From: Lycocorax pyrrhopterus obiensis
Lineage: Eukaryota; Chordata; Aves; Passeriformes; Paradisaeidae
Direction of reading: 5' to 3'
Assembly (NCBI GenBank): GCA_014706295.1
Contig: JACSVZ010000013.1
Location: forward strand, 399,231 to 463,230
DNA: 64,000 nt
The notes under the pieces are model-generated. The model saw only the letters and a program-made list of their open reading frames with translations. It was not told the origin of the DNA and made no database searches. The position numbers and the translations under genes are program-made. Every line of letters starts with the position of its first letter. The first letter of the stretch is position 1. This document shows, piece by piece, positions 1 through 12,400 of the stretch.

Positions 1-215
1 TGGCACCGGGACACTGCAGCGCACGGCAGTGGCTGGGACAGGCTGCCCAGGCAATCTGTGGAAGTGTTCAGGTGTTCCCTGAAAGTGTTCAAAGCCAGGT
101 TGGACAGGGCTTGGAGCAGCCTGCTCTAGTGGAAGGCGTCCCTGCCCGTGGCAGGAGGTTGGAATTGGATGGTCTTTAAGGTCTATTCCAGCCCAGGCCA
201 TTCTCTAATTGTGTG
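1..215 (+). mobile_element. CR1 LINE 3' fragment
   Basis: This is the terminal part of a CR1 non-LTR retrotransposon in sense orientation. The characteristic order is visible: a 'GGACAGGCTGCCCAG' block, 'GTGTTCAAAGCCAGGTTGGA', 'GGCTTGGAGCAGCCTG', 'GTCCCTGCCCGTGGCAGGAG' and a degenerate 'CCATTCTCTAATTGTGTGA' tail. It may begin before the window, and about 12 bases ('AGTGTTCAGGTGTTCCCTGA') look inserted or duplicated near 63-85. It has no coding capacity and the degraded tail suggests an older copy. Confidence 0.85.
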
Positions 216-794
216 ATACACAAGAACATCCCCCCTGCCACAGACCCAGGCAGAGCGAGGGACCTGCTCACCGGACCTGCTCCCACCCCCTCGCTGCGGC
301 CGCCCCACACCATTCAAGAGCTGAGAAACTGTGAGCGCGTTGAGCGCTGAGTTTCACAGCCCCAAGTTGGCAGAGCTGCTTCTGTAACCGATAAAGTGGG
401 AAACTTCACAGCACCGAGTGGTCCTTGGATTCACACCTCCACATGTGTCACAGTCTGGTGTTAATGTACTTTGAGCAATAACATACAACATGGGGAGCAC
501 TGGCTGGGCAACACAGCCTGCCAGTTTTCCCCATGCTGGCCACGCTCTTTGCTTGCCGTGGGAGTTCTTACCTCAATGATCGGGATGGGGCTATTTGTAA
601 TGATGGAGAGTGAACGGTGGCAGTGCCCTGCCCCAGCACCAGCACCCCCATCACCTGCAGAACAGCCCCTTCAGCCAGGTGCGTGTGGGGCTCATGCTCC
701 ACATAACCTTCCTTCTGTGGGTAATGCTCATCTGTGGCTTTGGCGTCTCCCCTCGTTAATGAAGCAAGAGGACTAATATTTACAGAGAAAAATG
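216..794. other. Single-copy sequence with a strong hairpin
   Basis: I recognise no gene or repeat here. The one structured element is an inverted repeat at 320-360. Bases 320-330 pair with 350-360 at 10 of 11 positions, and inside that AGCGC (334-338) pairs with GCGCT (344-348) around the loop GTTGA. The 101-codon reading frame from 471 is Pro-rich and matches nothing I know. Confidence 0.5.
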
Positions 795-1048
795 GCTCTA
801 AACCAAAGGAGAGTGGATTTCAATTGGATGTTGGGAAGAAATTGTTCCCTGTGAGGATGGGGAGGCCCTGGCACAGGGTGCCCAGAGAAGCTGTGGCTGC
901 CCCTGGATCCCTGGCAGTGTCCAAGGCCAGGTTGGACGGGGCTTGGAGCAGCGTGGGTTAGTGGAAGGTGTCTCTGCCTATGGAAGGGGGTGGACTGGGA
1001 TGGGCTTTGAGGTCCCTTCCAACCCAAACCAGTCTGTGACTCTGTGAG
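795..1048 (+). mobile_element. CR1 LINE 3' fragment
   Basis: This is a sense-oriented CR1 3' end with well-kept blocks: 'GATGTTGGGAAGAAATTGTT', 'GGGGAGGCCCTGGCACAGGG', 'AGCTGTGGCTGCCCCTGGAT', 'GGTCCCTTCCAACCCAAACC' and a tail 'GTCTGTGACTCTGTGAGA'. It is 5'-truncated, as is usual for CR1. The reverse-strand reading frame across it gives the recurrent antisense CR1 peptide seen elsewhere in the window and is not a gene. Confidence 0.95.
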
Positions 1049-4000
1049 AAGATGTCCTAACCCAAGCAGAGGGGAACTGGTTTCACCCACGGGAGCCTGG
1101 GCATGTAGAGGGAGCAGGAGAACCCCGGTGCCATGGCCTCCAGGCTGCCACCAGCCCTGCTGTGGCTGGAGCAGCCTCCAGTACAGCCACGTCTTTGGGA
1201 AAGAGCCTGGTGGGCACCGGTGCTCAGGGCAGCTGCCAAACCCGCTGTGCTGGGAACGTGGGAGGAGGCTGCTCACAGCAGCCACCTTGGGAGCCTGATC
1301 ACACCAGGGTGTCCTGGGAAAATAAATATTTATGAGGAAAAGCCACAAATTGCCAAGTTATTTTGCAAATTATCAGAGAGCTGGAACATATTGTGGAAGG
1401 AAAAGGTATTTTCTGAAAAGACCTTTCAAGCACAATGCCTCATTCTTTGCAATGTTCATCTTCAAAAACCAAGAATGGGGAAGGATTAATGGTCCAGGAC
1501 CCTGCGAATTCGCACTTCCCGGAACAAAGAACAAAGATGTAAAGCCTGTCTTCAAATGTCCCTGTTTTCTACAAAGGAATATAATTTTGCTTCTGTCATC
1601 ATTTCAAGAAATACTTTCTCCACAATGATTTCTCTTCCAAAGTCAAAGAGTTGAAATCTTGCAAAAAAAACGAGGAAGAAAAAACCCTTGCATTTTCTGG
1701 AAAAAAAAAAAAAAAGACACCCAGCAACACAGGCTCTTATTTTGCTGGCAGAGGCAGAAATCACTTGAAACAAGAAGAAAGGAGAAGCTGAACATGTTTC
1801 AATTAAAAAAACATTATTAGCTCACAAAGGAAGAGATAAAAAAGGCTTTGCTCTTCAGGAGAGCGGTGGGGCTGCCTGCTGTCAGCAGTGCACTCTTGGG
1901 GGGGCTGGAGAGGCCGGGGGGGGGCCGGGGAAATGGTGCCCACTGCCTGCCAGGACATGGCTGGCTTGGCACTGGGAATGCTCCAGGCTGTGTCTTGGCT
2001 CTTCCCTGGCATCCCTCCCTGCTCAGCTGGGCTGGGAAAGGGAAAAATGAAATTGTTAGTTTGTCTGCATTTGGAGTTTGATTCCAAACACCTCTTGCTT
2101 GGCAGAGGCTGGACGGGTGGAGAAGGGCTGTGGTGTTCCTCAGGCAGCTGTAGAGATGACGCTGAGGAGTGGCCTTGGTGGCCCCACTGCCCCCATGCCC
2201 CGCACTGGGGAGAGGCAGAGGAGTTTCTCTGCAAAACACTCCTTACATGTGCACCGGTGGATGAACCTTGAACCCATGGGGCTTTCCACCTTGAATCTGT
2301 GTGGCTTTGGTGTGTGGGCAAAACCAGGTCTTGCTGCCAGGCAGAGCCCCTGCCTGATCACTCAGTGCATGTTCAAAAGCAGAATTATTTGGACTGAAAT
2401 CACAATAAAATCACAATAAAACTTGTAAGAAATGAATCCACATTGTTCTTACTACTCACATTAAGAGCAAACACAACATACAGAAGATGTTCTGGCAGCA
2501 TCATGCGGTTCATGGTCACCAGAGATCTAATTTTTGTGAATATCTCTTAATTTCCAGGCACTTGTTGTGTGCTTATAAATAAGTAATAACATCTCATCTG
2601 GAAACAGACACTTAGGAAATGGCATTTCTCAGGCTGCAACATTGCTATACAGAGAACGCACTTTGAGGGCAACAATCTGACAAGTTAAATGCCTGGCGAT
2701 GCCCATGGCTGTCCTGGCTGCCCATGAACTCTGTGGCTTTTGAACTTTATTTATTATGGATGATACAATGAGCCTGACTGTTCCTGAGCAGCGAGGTACT
2801 GCTGAACATAATGAGCACCAGTGTGTCTAAGCAGCGGTGACCTGCTCAGCTCCCAAGCTGTCATTGTGTAGATGTTTCCCATACAAGAGTCACGATGTTA
2901 ATCCATCATTTTGGACAGTGGCACTTTCAGGGATGACACCGTCATGGTGTCATACAACACTAATTAGCTGTCACTGTCACATTACTCTTGGAGTTGCCGT
3001 CTCAGGGAGGTGGCATATCCAGGAGCATGCGAGGTGTCAGCAGCCAGAGCCCCCTTGTTCCCGGGAAGGTCTGGGCTGGTGCCGGTGTGCAGGAGCACCT
3101 GGGAAGGCACAAGAGGAGTGCCTTGTTTCTGCTGCTTTACCAGTGAAATGTTTGGCTGAGCTGGAGAGATGAAAAGCTGTCCCTTTTATCTGCTTTCCTC
3201 CCCAGAGCATCTCCTCCTCCACAGCCAACGTGTAGGGTCCCTCCATCCTGTTAGGAGTCACTTGTCCAAACGCCTCCTGTGCTCCATGGATTGCCGTGTC
3301 TGGCTAAGGAATGAAGGTCGGGTGTGAGCCACACACCACAGCGTTCATGGCATCCTCCTCGTCTGGCTGGGGATGGCTCCGGGGAAGATGGGGCAGGAAT
3401 TGTGGCTTGGTATAATGAATACAACTTAAATTCCCCTTTCACTGTCCCTTTCCAACGAGAAGCCATCTGGATTTTTTTTCCCAAACAATATTTTAACCAG
3501 AGCTCTGCACATTTCCTCTGTTCTTTCTGGATACTGCTTTTAAGATTTTACACTATTACGGGATTGCAAAAGGGTCATTATGAACTTAACACCTCAAGCT
3601 ACAGGATAAATACATGATTACATATCCTACAGCTCCCTCCCTCCCTCCCTATCTCATAGAACTGACCTGGCAGATTCATTCTAATGCTCTTCCTGAAACA
3701 TTAGTGATGGATCTCACTCAAATTTCAGAAATGGCAACACTCTTCACGGCAAGAGAGGTGGAACCATCTCCTGTCTAGACGATAAACAGGACTTTTTGTC
3801 TGATGTCCAGGTACCTGAGTAAAATTAATCGTCAGCCTGTGGTGGAGGAAATGTTCCCATTTGCTCGGCAGCTGAGATATTCAACTCCTGCTTCATGAAT
3901 TCTTTATTGTTAAATCTTATATATCATGTAAATTAACTATGAGTGCCTGCAGCTTACTGACAAGAACAGTGCAGGATTTCATGGTTGGTTCTCTCACCTC

Positions 4001-4366
4001 TGAGAGCTTGTGGTCAACAGCCATGTGAGGAAATTTAGACACTTTTTGTGATTTCGGTTTGGATCACTTGTTCTTCCTGAAGCTTCTCTGGAATTACATC
4101 CAGCTGTGACCTATTCAGACCCTTTGCTGTAGTTGCTCCTGTGGGACCAGATGGTTCTGAGTGCTGGAGTGGCCAGAGAAGTGACAGCGAAGGTCCCAGG
4201 TTGGGCTGGGAGGTGGGATGGAGTTCAGGCAGGACCGAGGGCCCCATCCTGGGCTGGAGGGAGCTCCTAGGCTTTGGATAGAGAAGGCATGGAGGTGGCT
4301 TGGGGCCATTATGGTCTATTTGTTGTGATCTTGGGGCCCTGAGAACCTGGGGTACAGGATGGGATG
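1049..4366. other. Single-copy sequence, no gene recognised
   Basis: No known gene or large repeat is recognised. Small features are a 12-bp palindrome TGCGAATTCGCA at 1503-1514, an A15 run at 1701-1715, a very G-rich patch at 1898-1930, two AATAAA hexamers 11 bases apart near 2405-2421, a perfect 8-bp stem with 5-base loop at 2933-2953 and a short CCCT run near 3635-3650. The paired AATAAA motifs could mark a transcript end, but nothing upstream supports an exon. Confidence 0.5.
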
Positions 4367-4367
4367 A

Positions 4368-4450
4368 CACATCACAGCATCTCAGACTGGCTGAGGTTGG
4401 CAGGGACCTCAGGCTGGCTGGTCCATGAGCTGCATGGGGAGTTGACTGTT
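4368..4450 (-). mobile_element. Old CR1 LINE 3' end (short)
   Basis: On the reverse strand this looks like the last ~80 bases of a CR1 of the older type that ends in a 'GGTCCCTGCCAACCTCAGCC' block and a degraded ATTCTGTGAT tail. On the plus strand it appears as 'CATCTCAGACTGGCTGAGG' followed by 'TTGGCAGGGACCTC'. Divergence is high, so the assignment rests on one conserved block. Confidence 0.6.
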
Positions 4451-4949
4451 GAGACAGAAGAGCTCCAACAGCATCTTATAAACTATTTCCTCCCTGAAAT
4501 ATGGCACAAGATGTGACGTGTGCAGCTACAGCATCGGCTCCATGTGTCATTAGAAAGTCAGAGACACCTACAGATGCTGACAAGCAAAATTTTTAATTGG
4601 TGAGGCCCATGGGAAGTGGCAAAACTGCCCTTGATTTGGCTCCTTTTCTAGGAGGACATGCAGGTACCTGCTGTGAGCATTGCAGGGCTTGATGAAATTA
4701 GTAAGTCGTCTGTTCAGGCAAGTGCTTCTCCAAGACACGGCATCCTGAGCACCCAGGTGTGAGGCTGTTGATGGGTTTGGAATAGAATTCAGCTTCATGA
4801 AGTCTTGGGGTGTTTGTTGATGCAGAGAGAGAACTCTGCCTTCTGGCTTGCTGTTAAGCCACTGCTTCTTCAGATGCCCTCCTTACCCTGTGGTGTGCAT
4901 TAGCATGTGCTCCATGCACGGCGCTTTAACCCACCTGAGGGCAACAGCT
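4451..4949. other. Single-copy sequence
   Basis: I see no gene, tandem repeat or recognisable transposon in this spacer between two CR1 fragments. Confidence 0.4.
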
Positions 4950-5200
4950 CTGGACTAAAGGAGGGGAGGCAGATTAGGGATTAGAGGGAGATCCCTCCCT
5001 GTGAGGGTGGGGAGGCCCTGGCACAGGGTGCCCAGAGCAGCTGTGGCTGCCCCTGGATCCCTGGCAGTGTCCAAGGCCAGGTTGGATGGGACTTGGAGCA
5101 GCCTGGGACAGTGGGAGGTGTCCCTGCCCATGGCAGGGGTGGCACTGGATGGGCTTTGAGGTCCTTTCCAACCCAAGCCCGTCTGTAACTCTCTGATCAG
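4950..5200 (+). mobile_element. CR1 LINE 3' fragment
   Basis: This is a well-preserved sense-oriented CR1 3' end, about 250 bases. It has the 'GAGGGTGGGGAGGCCCTGGC' block, 'AGAGCAGCTGTGGCTGCCCC', 'CTTGGAGCAGCCTGGGACAG', 'GGGCTTTGAGGTCCTTTCCA' and the tail 'GTCTGTAACTCTCTGA'. The two overlapping reverse frames of 76-85 codons here are antisense CR1. Confidence 0.95.
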
Positions 5201-6341
5201 ACATTTTGCCATCTTCTCAAAAGCCTGTCTTTGTGTAGCAACTCCCCATGTTTGGATGCAGCTCCAGCTCTGTAGTAGGAGGACAACTTCAAGGATAGAG
5301 GTAATAATCTCCCTCCTTTTCTCTCTTCCTTATTGTTTTTTCTAACCGCCAACTCCATCTCGTCTCTGTACAGATAATTTCTGTACAATAAGCCTCGTGG
5401 AACAGCTTCAAGTGCTCAGTGTAATGACGGGAGCACTGAGGCAGCTAGGTAGATAATTTATTTGATTTCAAAATGCTGCCACGTTTATACATGGAAAACT
5501 TTAAAGAAAATTAAACTCATTAAAAGCCCCCACATAAATTGTTTTTGCAACAAAGCAATTAAGAAATCTCGCCTCTCCAGCACGGTGGGCAACATTCTAA
5601 ATAAAATAAAGCCCAAATTACCTTTTGCTGGAAACAAAGTAAAAGCTATCTCTTGTGACTTAATAAGAAATGGGGGTTTTAGAATTAATACAAAGATTTA
5701 GCAGCTTCCTTCTGTATATGTTGCTAAGCATTTTTCTGAAATTGCCTTTGAAAAAAAGCAAACAATGCAGAAGGATCACATCCATGAGAGAGTTTGGGGT
5801 TTTTTACCCAACTAAATTAGAATGCTTTACAGAACACAGAAAAAGGAGTCAAGGATTTTATTTTCTTCCCCCAATACATGTGTACAGAGGTTTGACAGGG
5901 TTTTGTTTGGATTTATTTTCATTATCTCAGCTCCAGACTACTCTTTAAAGCCCCCCCCGTTTCTATGGGAACAAAGAAATAATGCCGAAGGAATGGACTG
6001 CAAAATATGGGGCCTGTCCTATAAATCCTGGGGAGCAGGTTTTACTCAGCCCAATGGTCCCTCTGAACGCTGAAACAGCTCCCATAAAGGCTTTCAGGAC
6101 GGGCTCTGACGTGAGAGGGTGACACGATGGCTGTGCCTGATGTCTCCGAGCTGCGCAGCAGAGGAGGTGATGCTGAGCGGGCTTGGGAGCGAGGTGGATG
6201 AAGGGGCAGGGTGGGATGCTGGCAGCCAGGGAGTGACCCCTGCCCAGGTACCTCCCTGGGGTGTGTGGCCACCTCTCTCTGCTCCCTCCTGGGGCTATGC
6301 TGGGAGCTGAAGGGGCTCTGCCATGGTGCACCCCAGGATGG
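5201..6341. other. AT-rich single-copy sequence, possible conserved non-coding element
   Basis: No gene is recognised. The stretch 5460-5705 is AT-rich, non-repetitive and contains AATTAA-type homeodomain-like cores, the look of an avian conserved non-coding element, but conservation cannot be judged from one genome. From 6060 to 6320 the composition becomes GC-richer without a recognised feature. Confidence 0.4.
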
Positions 6342-6480
6342 GTTCACAGAATGACAGAATCGTTTGGGTTGGAAAAGCCCTCTAAGATCATCAAGTCCAA
6401 CCACTAACCCAGCACTGCCGAGTCCACCACTGCCCCATGTCCCCAGGGCTGTTCCCATCCCCTCTCTCGTCCCATGGCTG
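6342..6480 (-). mobile_element. CR1 LINE 3' fragment
   Basis: This is the reverse complement of a CR1 3' end. The plus strand reads 'TTCACAGAATGACAGAATCG' then 'TTTGGGTTGGAAAAGCCCTC', 'AAGATCATCAAGTCCAACCA' and a stretch resembling 'CACTGCCGAGTCCACCACTG'. This is a different, older CR1 subfamily from the fragments at 795 and 4950. The 3' boundary near 6480 is approximate because similarity fades. Confidence 0.85.
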
Positions 6481-9400
6481 GGTGCTGTGGAGGGCCAGGA
6501 TGTCACTGTCCAGTGTGGTGGCACTGTTAGAGCATCTCCCTGGGCTGTAAGAGCAAAGTCAGAGGGAGGATGTTGAGCTGGTCATTTATAAATTGCAGCT
6601 ATGTAGAGGAAATATGAATCTACTGAGATGTTCCTGCTGGATCAAGCTGTTCCTGCCCCTCCTGGGAAGACCCTGATGGAGAACCCCTCTCTTCTTGCAG
6701 GGTCTCTGATGCTCTAGAAAGAGCTGAAGAAGGACAGGACACATTGAGTTCCTCTGGGATCTCCACCAGCATCCCTGCCAGGCCCAATGTTTGTCGCAGC
6801 GTTGGGGAAGTGCTGTCGTGGGATGATAGGCTGCTTCCTTTGGCTCTGTGTGTGACGAGGAAAACAGCTCCACAGGACAGGGCAGCCGGCTGTGGAGCGG
6901 GGAGCCATGCAGCCTGGGCTGTGCAAGCCTTTGGAAGACGGCCAGTCCCGTAGGGTCCCTCCCAAGCCTACTTAATTGCATGAAATAAGATGAAAAGACA
7001 GGCTAATGAGAAACCCCATCTGCCAGCCACCTAAAATTAAGGCTGCCTTCTTCAGCGAAATGTGCTCAGATATCTGTATTCCTTTAATATCTCTTCAGAT
7101 GGCCGAGCAGGTTTCAGACACATAGCGGTGCTGCTCTCAGCTCTGATTTTTTCCTTAGTTTTCCTAGTTTGCCCCTGAACAGCAGGGGAAGTGGAAAAAA
7201 TTGGCTGAAGGATTCTGTTTCAGCATGAACTTATTTAAGAGAGCATCAGCTCATAAAGCTGCCATCCAACCTGCTCATTATTACATTATATTACGTGATT
7301 CAATGATTCATGATATCAAATTGGTTACGGATGGATATAGCAGGTGGTCTCAGGGCACTTTTGAACTTGCTAGAAGAAACTGGGACAGAAATTCAAAAGA
7401 AGAGAATTTGCAGAACAACCCTGAGGGTATTTGTATGAGGAAAGGAGATACATATGGAAAGGTCTTTTATTTCACCCGGTCTGCCCAATGCTTCCATGAA
7501 ACCTCTGTGCCCCGAAGCAGCTGATTTGTTTAGTTTACCTTTCTAATCAGTCTCCCAGTGTTCAAGGGCAGAAGTTTCTTGCTGCAGAGGATTCACAACC
7601 AAGTGCCCATCCCCTGAAGGCTCAGTGGGAGGGGTCAGGCTGAGGAGGAGGTATGGCACAAAGGGTCCATAGGCAAACTGTGTCCCTCTGCGCTGTCAGG
7701 AGAGCGGCAGCAAAGGGCTGAGCAGAGGGCAGGACCCAGGCCTATCATCTGCAAGAAGGATGCAACACTAAAGCCTGGCACGTGCCTTGCCACCTACAGC
7801 TGCACCTGGATGTGGGCTGGAGTTGTTACCCTGCACGCATCATCCCTCTTCCTATTGAAGCCCAGCCAAGCTGGTGGATGCAGAGACTTCTTCACTTCTC
7901 TTTAACCACCCAGTGTTGTACATCAGGAACCACTTGGCAAGTTGGCAAAAGTTGCAGCAGTGTGAAGTCATGGACAAGAAAGGAGAATCTATCAAAACCT
8001 AGAAACAAATAATTACCAAACAACTCGTAGTACTTGAAGACCACGCAAGAAGTTCTTAAAGCAAACTGCGCACATCTTTGGAAAACACATATTGATTTCT
8101 ACCATGCCAATTGAGAAATAAATGTCTAATCACTGTTTCATGGATTAAGACTGAGGGAAAATGTAGTTTTTCTCTCTCCACAACCTATTGTTCAAACAAA
8201 GTAGTCTCAGTTAATCAATCTTGTGATAATAGCTTTCAGGGCAACAGCATGATTGAAATTCATCTTTCTTTATTTTTCCATACCACAATGCAAAAAGAGC
8301 CGGGTAGGCAAGAATACAATTGCAGCAATCTAAATTGAAATGGCAATTATTTTAGGGCTGGGTTTTTGGAGGTTTTGGTGGTTGTCTTTCAGAATTCAGA
8401 CTTTCTGCCGTGTGAAAAGGTGTCTTTGAAAGTGATTAAGCCCAATTACCAATTGCAGACCTGACATCAAAGGTTCTGTCGGTTCTGGTGAATGACTGAA
8501 GTGATGCATGAGTGTGTACCACTGAGTAGGGAATGATGTATCTGCCTGCCCAAGCAGTAGAAATTGACCTTAAATGTTTGATTTTACTTTGTCTTGAAGC
8601 AAATCAGGAGCAGGGAGGCACTTGAAGTCAGGGCAAACTGCTGAGTTGCCAGATTTTTCCTGGATCAATGCATTTGTGTTCTTCCTCTTGCCCCAGGATG
8701 GACCTGTGCAAATGAACCCCCTCTGCTCACCGAAGGAATCCACTCCTTGGAGGGGCTGGGCACAGGGGAGGGAGAAGATTTGGTCCTGCAGATGGAGAGA
8801 AATGCTGGGAGAAAAAGAAAACCCACTTAAAGTGAAAGCTGGGGTTAAAGTGAAGAACACTGGTGGAGCTGAGAGAGCCTGCACGATACGATAAGAGCAT
8901 GTTTTTAAGGAGTTCTCATTTTGGTGAAAATTAGTTTTGGATCCTCATCAGTGTATTCAGGAGAAAAATATGACTGTAATGTCTATAGAAGAGAGAGAAA
9001 AAGGAGATCTGCTGAAGGAGAAGTAATGAATTTACACTTCCAACATCCATTCTGAGGTGCAGAAGATACATTACTCTACATTATGCCTATATTAGACTTA
9101 AATAAATTTCATTACGAAAACAAGATTAGAGGAGAGCAGAGCAATTTGAAAACAGCCAGTAATTATATGATTGCTTAAAATAAAGAGCTTTCAGGGTTGT
9201 AATACATGTACTTTTGGATAACCACATATAAAATTCATATTAAAATGATGTAAAGGGACAGCATTAAATATACTACACTGTAGGGTTTGGGGCTGCCTTT
9301 AACCCCTCCTGTCCCTCTCTGCTGGACCACAATCCAGCTGCCTCGTGGGAAACAATGAGGATGAATCCCATTTATTGGGGGAAAGAAGTGACAGGGAAGC

Positions 9401-12400
9401 ATTTAGCGCAGTGGCAGAGGTTGTGATTGCACACTGGCACCACGAGAGCAGTGCTGCGCCGTGGCTCCGTGCTCAGCACCCTGACAGCGCCCACACAGTG
9501 CCTGGTGCTCCTGCCCTGCTCATCACCACCCATTACTGCACCGAGGCCCCTCCATCGCAGCAACAAAGATGCTGCAGTCAAAATAAGGAGCAGACACAAC
9601 TGTTCCCACACAGGCAATCTCATCATATGGATCTACCAGCTATCTTCTTCTCCAAAATGTGTCGCCTTGCAGAAATAATTCAAATTGTTATTACACAAAG
9701 TCACTTGGTACCAGCGTTGCACAGCGCTTTCTGCTTTCCAGCTGAGATCCTTGCTTGCTAAAAAAATATCTGGAATCGTGTGTCAGAATGTCTGCTGTAG
9801 GATGTGCACTTGTTAGCAACACATGGGGAACTTTACAGCTCATTTTTAGCCATCATTTTATGCAACCTGTGTATATAAGTGGGATGGAAAATGCAACCTG
9901 TTGATTCTTAAAATACTGCCCCTGGAGCGTTACAAATCTTGTCTCCTTAGTGCAATGGACTGGCAGCCATTGCCTAAACACCGGGAAAGGAGCAGGGCGG
10001 GAGCCGGGCTGGAGCAGGGAGGGACCAGCTCAGGGCCTGCTCTGCCCCTGAGGATGGGGACACGAGTCCCCTCGGGGCACGGAGGGGTCCCAGCTGTGGG
10101 GAGTGGGATGAGAGCACCCACTACACGGGCTTTGTGAGCCTCCCCTGCCCCCGGGACCTGCCAGACTCCTGCAGAAAACTTTCCTGCCCAGAAGCTGTGG
10201 GGAGCTGCCACAGACGAGCCGACCAGCCTTTGTAGTTAATGTGCTTTCACAGGACCCAAGTACAACTCCAAATATTTAAGGTTGCATGTGCGTATCTTCC
10301 AAGTGATCTAACTGGGCCTTCTTTAATTAAATGCAAATTCTTATTTTCTCCAGTTTTATTCAGGGAAATTCTGGTTTGGGTCACAGTAAAATCTAGCACT
10401 TCAGAGAAACAGGAAATAATTTAGAAAGAAGAAATGAAATTTTATTGTACTTTAATTAAAAGTAAGGAACCTCCTGTCTGAGCAGATCCAAAAGGGCCAT
10501 AGGTTTGCATTAGGTGCTGAGCTGCCTCGGGACCGTAAGGATCCTGCATGAGATGGACACGCTTCAAAGGGATGCGTTCCAAGCATCCTCCTTTGTATCA
10601 CTTGTGCGTCTGAACTGATATTTGAGAGGCTATAAATGCAGCTTATCTCCTGGTATTTTTCTACATGCGGAGCTTCAAACTGGGTTTTTACTTTGCTTAT
10701 GTTTTTACTTTGCCAATGTTTTTACTTTTCCTCCTTGGCTCCTCTTGCTTCCTTGGCCTGAAGATGAGTAGAAGCCTAACAACACAATACTGGAGTAAAA
10801 TATTGCTGGTGCAATATTATCTGAGCTTATCTGGTTTAGGAGTTCCAAACCGATTGAGGCCTTTTAAAATAATATTTTTGGGCTGGTCTATAATAAAATG
10901 TGCTGGCTGAGATGTGGGCATCTCACGGGGCAGAGCCATGAGAGGGGCGGGGTGGTGCTGCCCAGGGGATGCGCGGTGTGGGGCTGGGTGGGCTCTGCCA
11001 TGACCTACTTACAGCCCCTGGGGCGCGGTGCTCGGCGCTCAGCGGTGACGTGCCAGGGAGGCGATGGCATGACAGCAGCAGATCTTCAGATCTCGCTGAA
11101 TAATTTAACTCTGAGAAGATGAAATCAGCCTTCCTCGTCTGGAAGTCTATAGTGGAGAGAGAGAGCACTGCAAGGGGGAGAGAGAGGAAAAACTGAGGTT
11201 TGAGAAAACCCAAGACACTATTTGAGGAACTCGAAGTACGTAGAACACGTTATTTTTATAGTGTATTTAAATTTCCAGAATCTTTCAGTCAATGGCTGAT
11301 ATGCTGATGTTTTCAAAACAGGAAAATTTCAAATATGACATTTTAACAATTTTGGTTACACCAGACTAAGGTATTTTATTGTCCCTGCCAACTCCAAAGA
11401 GAAGTCCAAGAGAAAACAGGCACCACTCTAAGAGCAGCATCATCACAAAAATGAATTTTGTTGTTAGAGGAGTCAAAAGCCAAAGCCAGCTCATTCCTTC
11501 CCTTTCATGCCAGATGGAATGTATATGCCTTTACATACAGATGAAGGCCCAATGGGAAAAGGCTTTGTCAGAAGAGAGTACATCAGAGACACAGACAGTG
11601 ACCCAACTCTAACAGCTCCAGGGCTTCCTAGCACTTGAGCAACATCTCAAACTAAACCTGGGCTAAAAGGGCTAAAAGAGTTTTTCCAGTCTGGGTCCTC
11701 AGTGAGCCAGGACAAGTGTGGGTGACCAGCACAGAAATCTTTTTAAAAATTCCATTTATTCCTTAGGATACGTTGATGCAAAATGTTTGTACAAAGCCCA
11801 TTTCCCCAAAAGGCACTTATAAAACAGATTCATGCCATGATGAACAAACACAGAAGATTGTAAAAATCACCCGAATGTGCGAAACTTATGAAAGTCCCAC
11901 AGAAATGAAAGGAAGATCTGACTGCAATAACGCTTCAGTCAGCTCTAGTAAGTGCACTGCCTGCAGCAAATAGGCAGTTGCCAATATTTATGTTATTGCT
12001 CTCTGTCTTATTCTTCTGGGTAAGCCTACCCATCATTCCAGACTGACACCAGCAGTAAAACCCCCAAATCTGAGTGAAACTGAGAATCACTGCAGCCAGC
12101 TCTATTTATTACCTCTGGCTGTTAACAAATCACCTGCTCGATGCTTTGATTCACTCTCTTTGTAGGCACGTAATGTGGATTGACTGGTTTCCAATTCCCC
12201 TGGCCCCCCTTTTTAAAAATAAATACTCCTGTTCCTTTCCCAGCCCTCTGGGACATGCGAGAGCTCTTGAAGATAATCAGGAACGTAAGTGATTGCTTCC
12301 CTGAGTTCCCCAGGTTTGCCTGGGTAAATGTCACAAGTCTTCCTGCCTTTGATTAGCATGTCATTTAATTTAAATATTTATTGATCTTTTATCTCCCTAT

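Noticed and set aside
2399..2421. Double AATAAA as a polyadenylation site
   Set aside because: No upstream exon or downstream GU-rich element of note; AATAAA is frequent in AT-rich DNA.
4955..5212. Recurrent peptide of the type HCPRLLQAP...GAATAALGTLCQGLPTL in frames near 5.0, 23.1, 24.5, 26.2, 39.9 and 61.6 kb, looking like a protein family
   Set aside because: Each occurrence is the antisense (or sense, where the element is inverted) translation of a CR1 3' end; similarity follows the transposon and not a gene.
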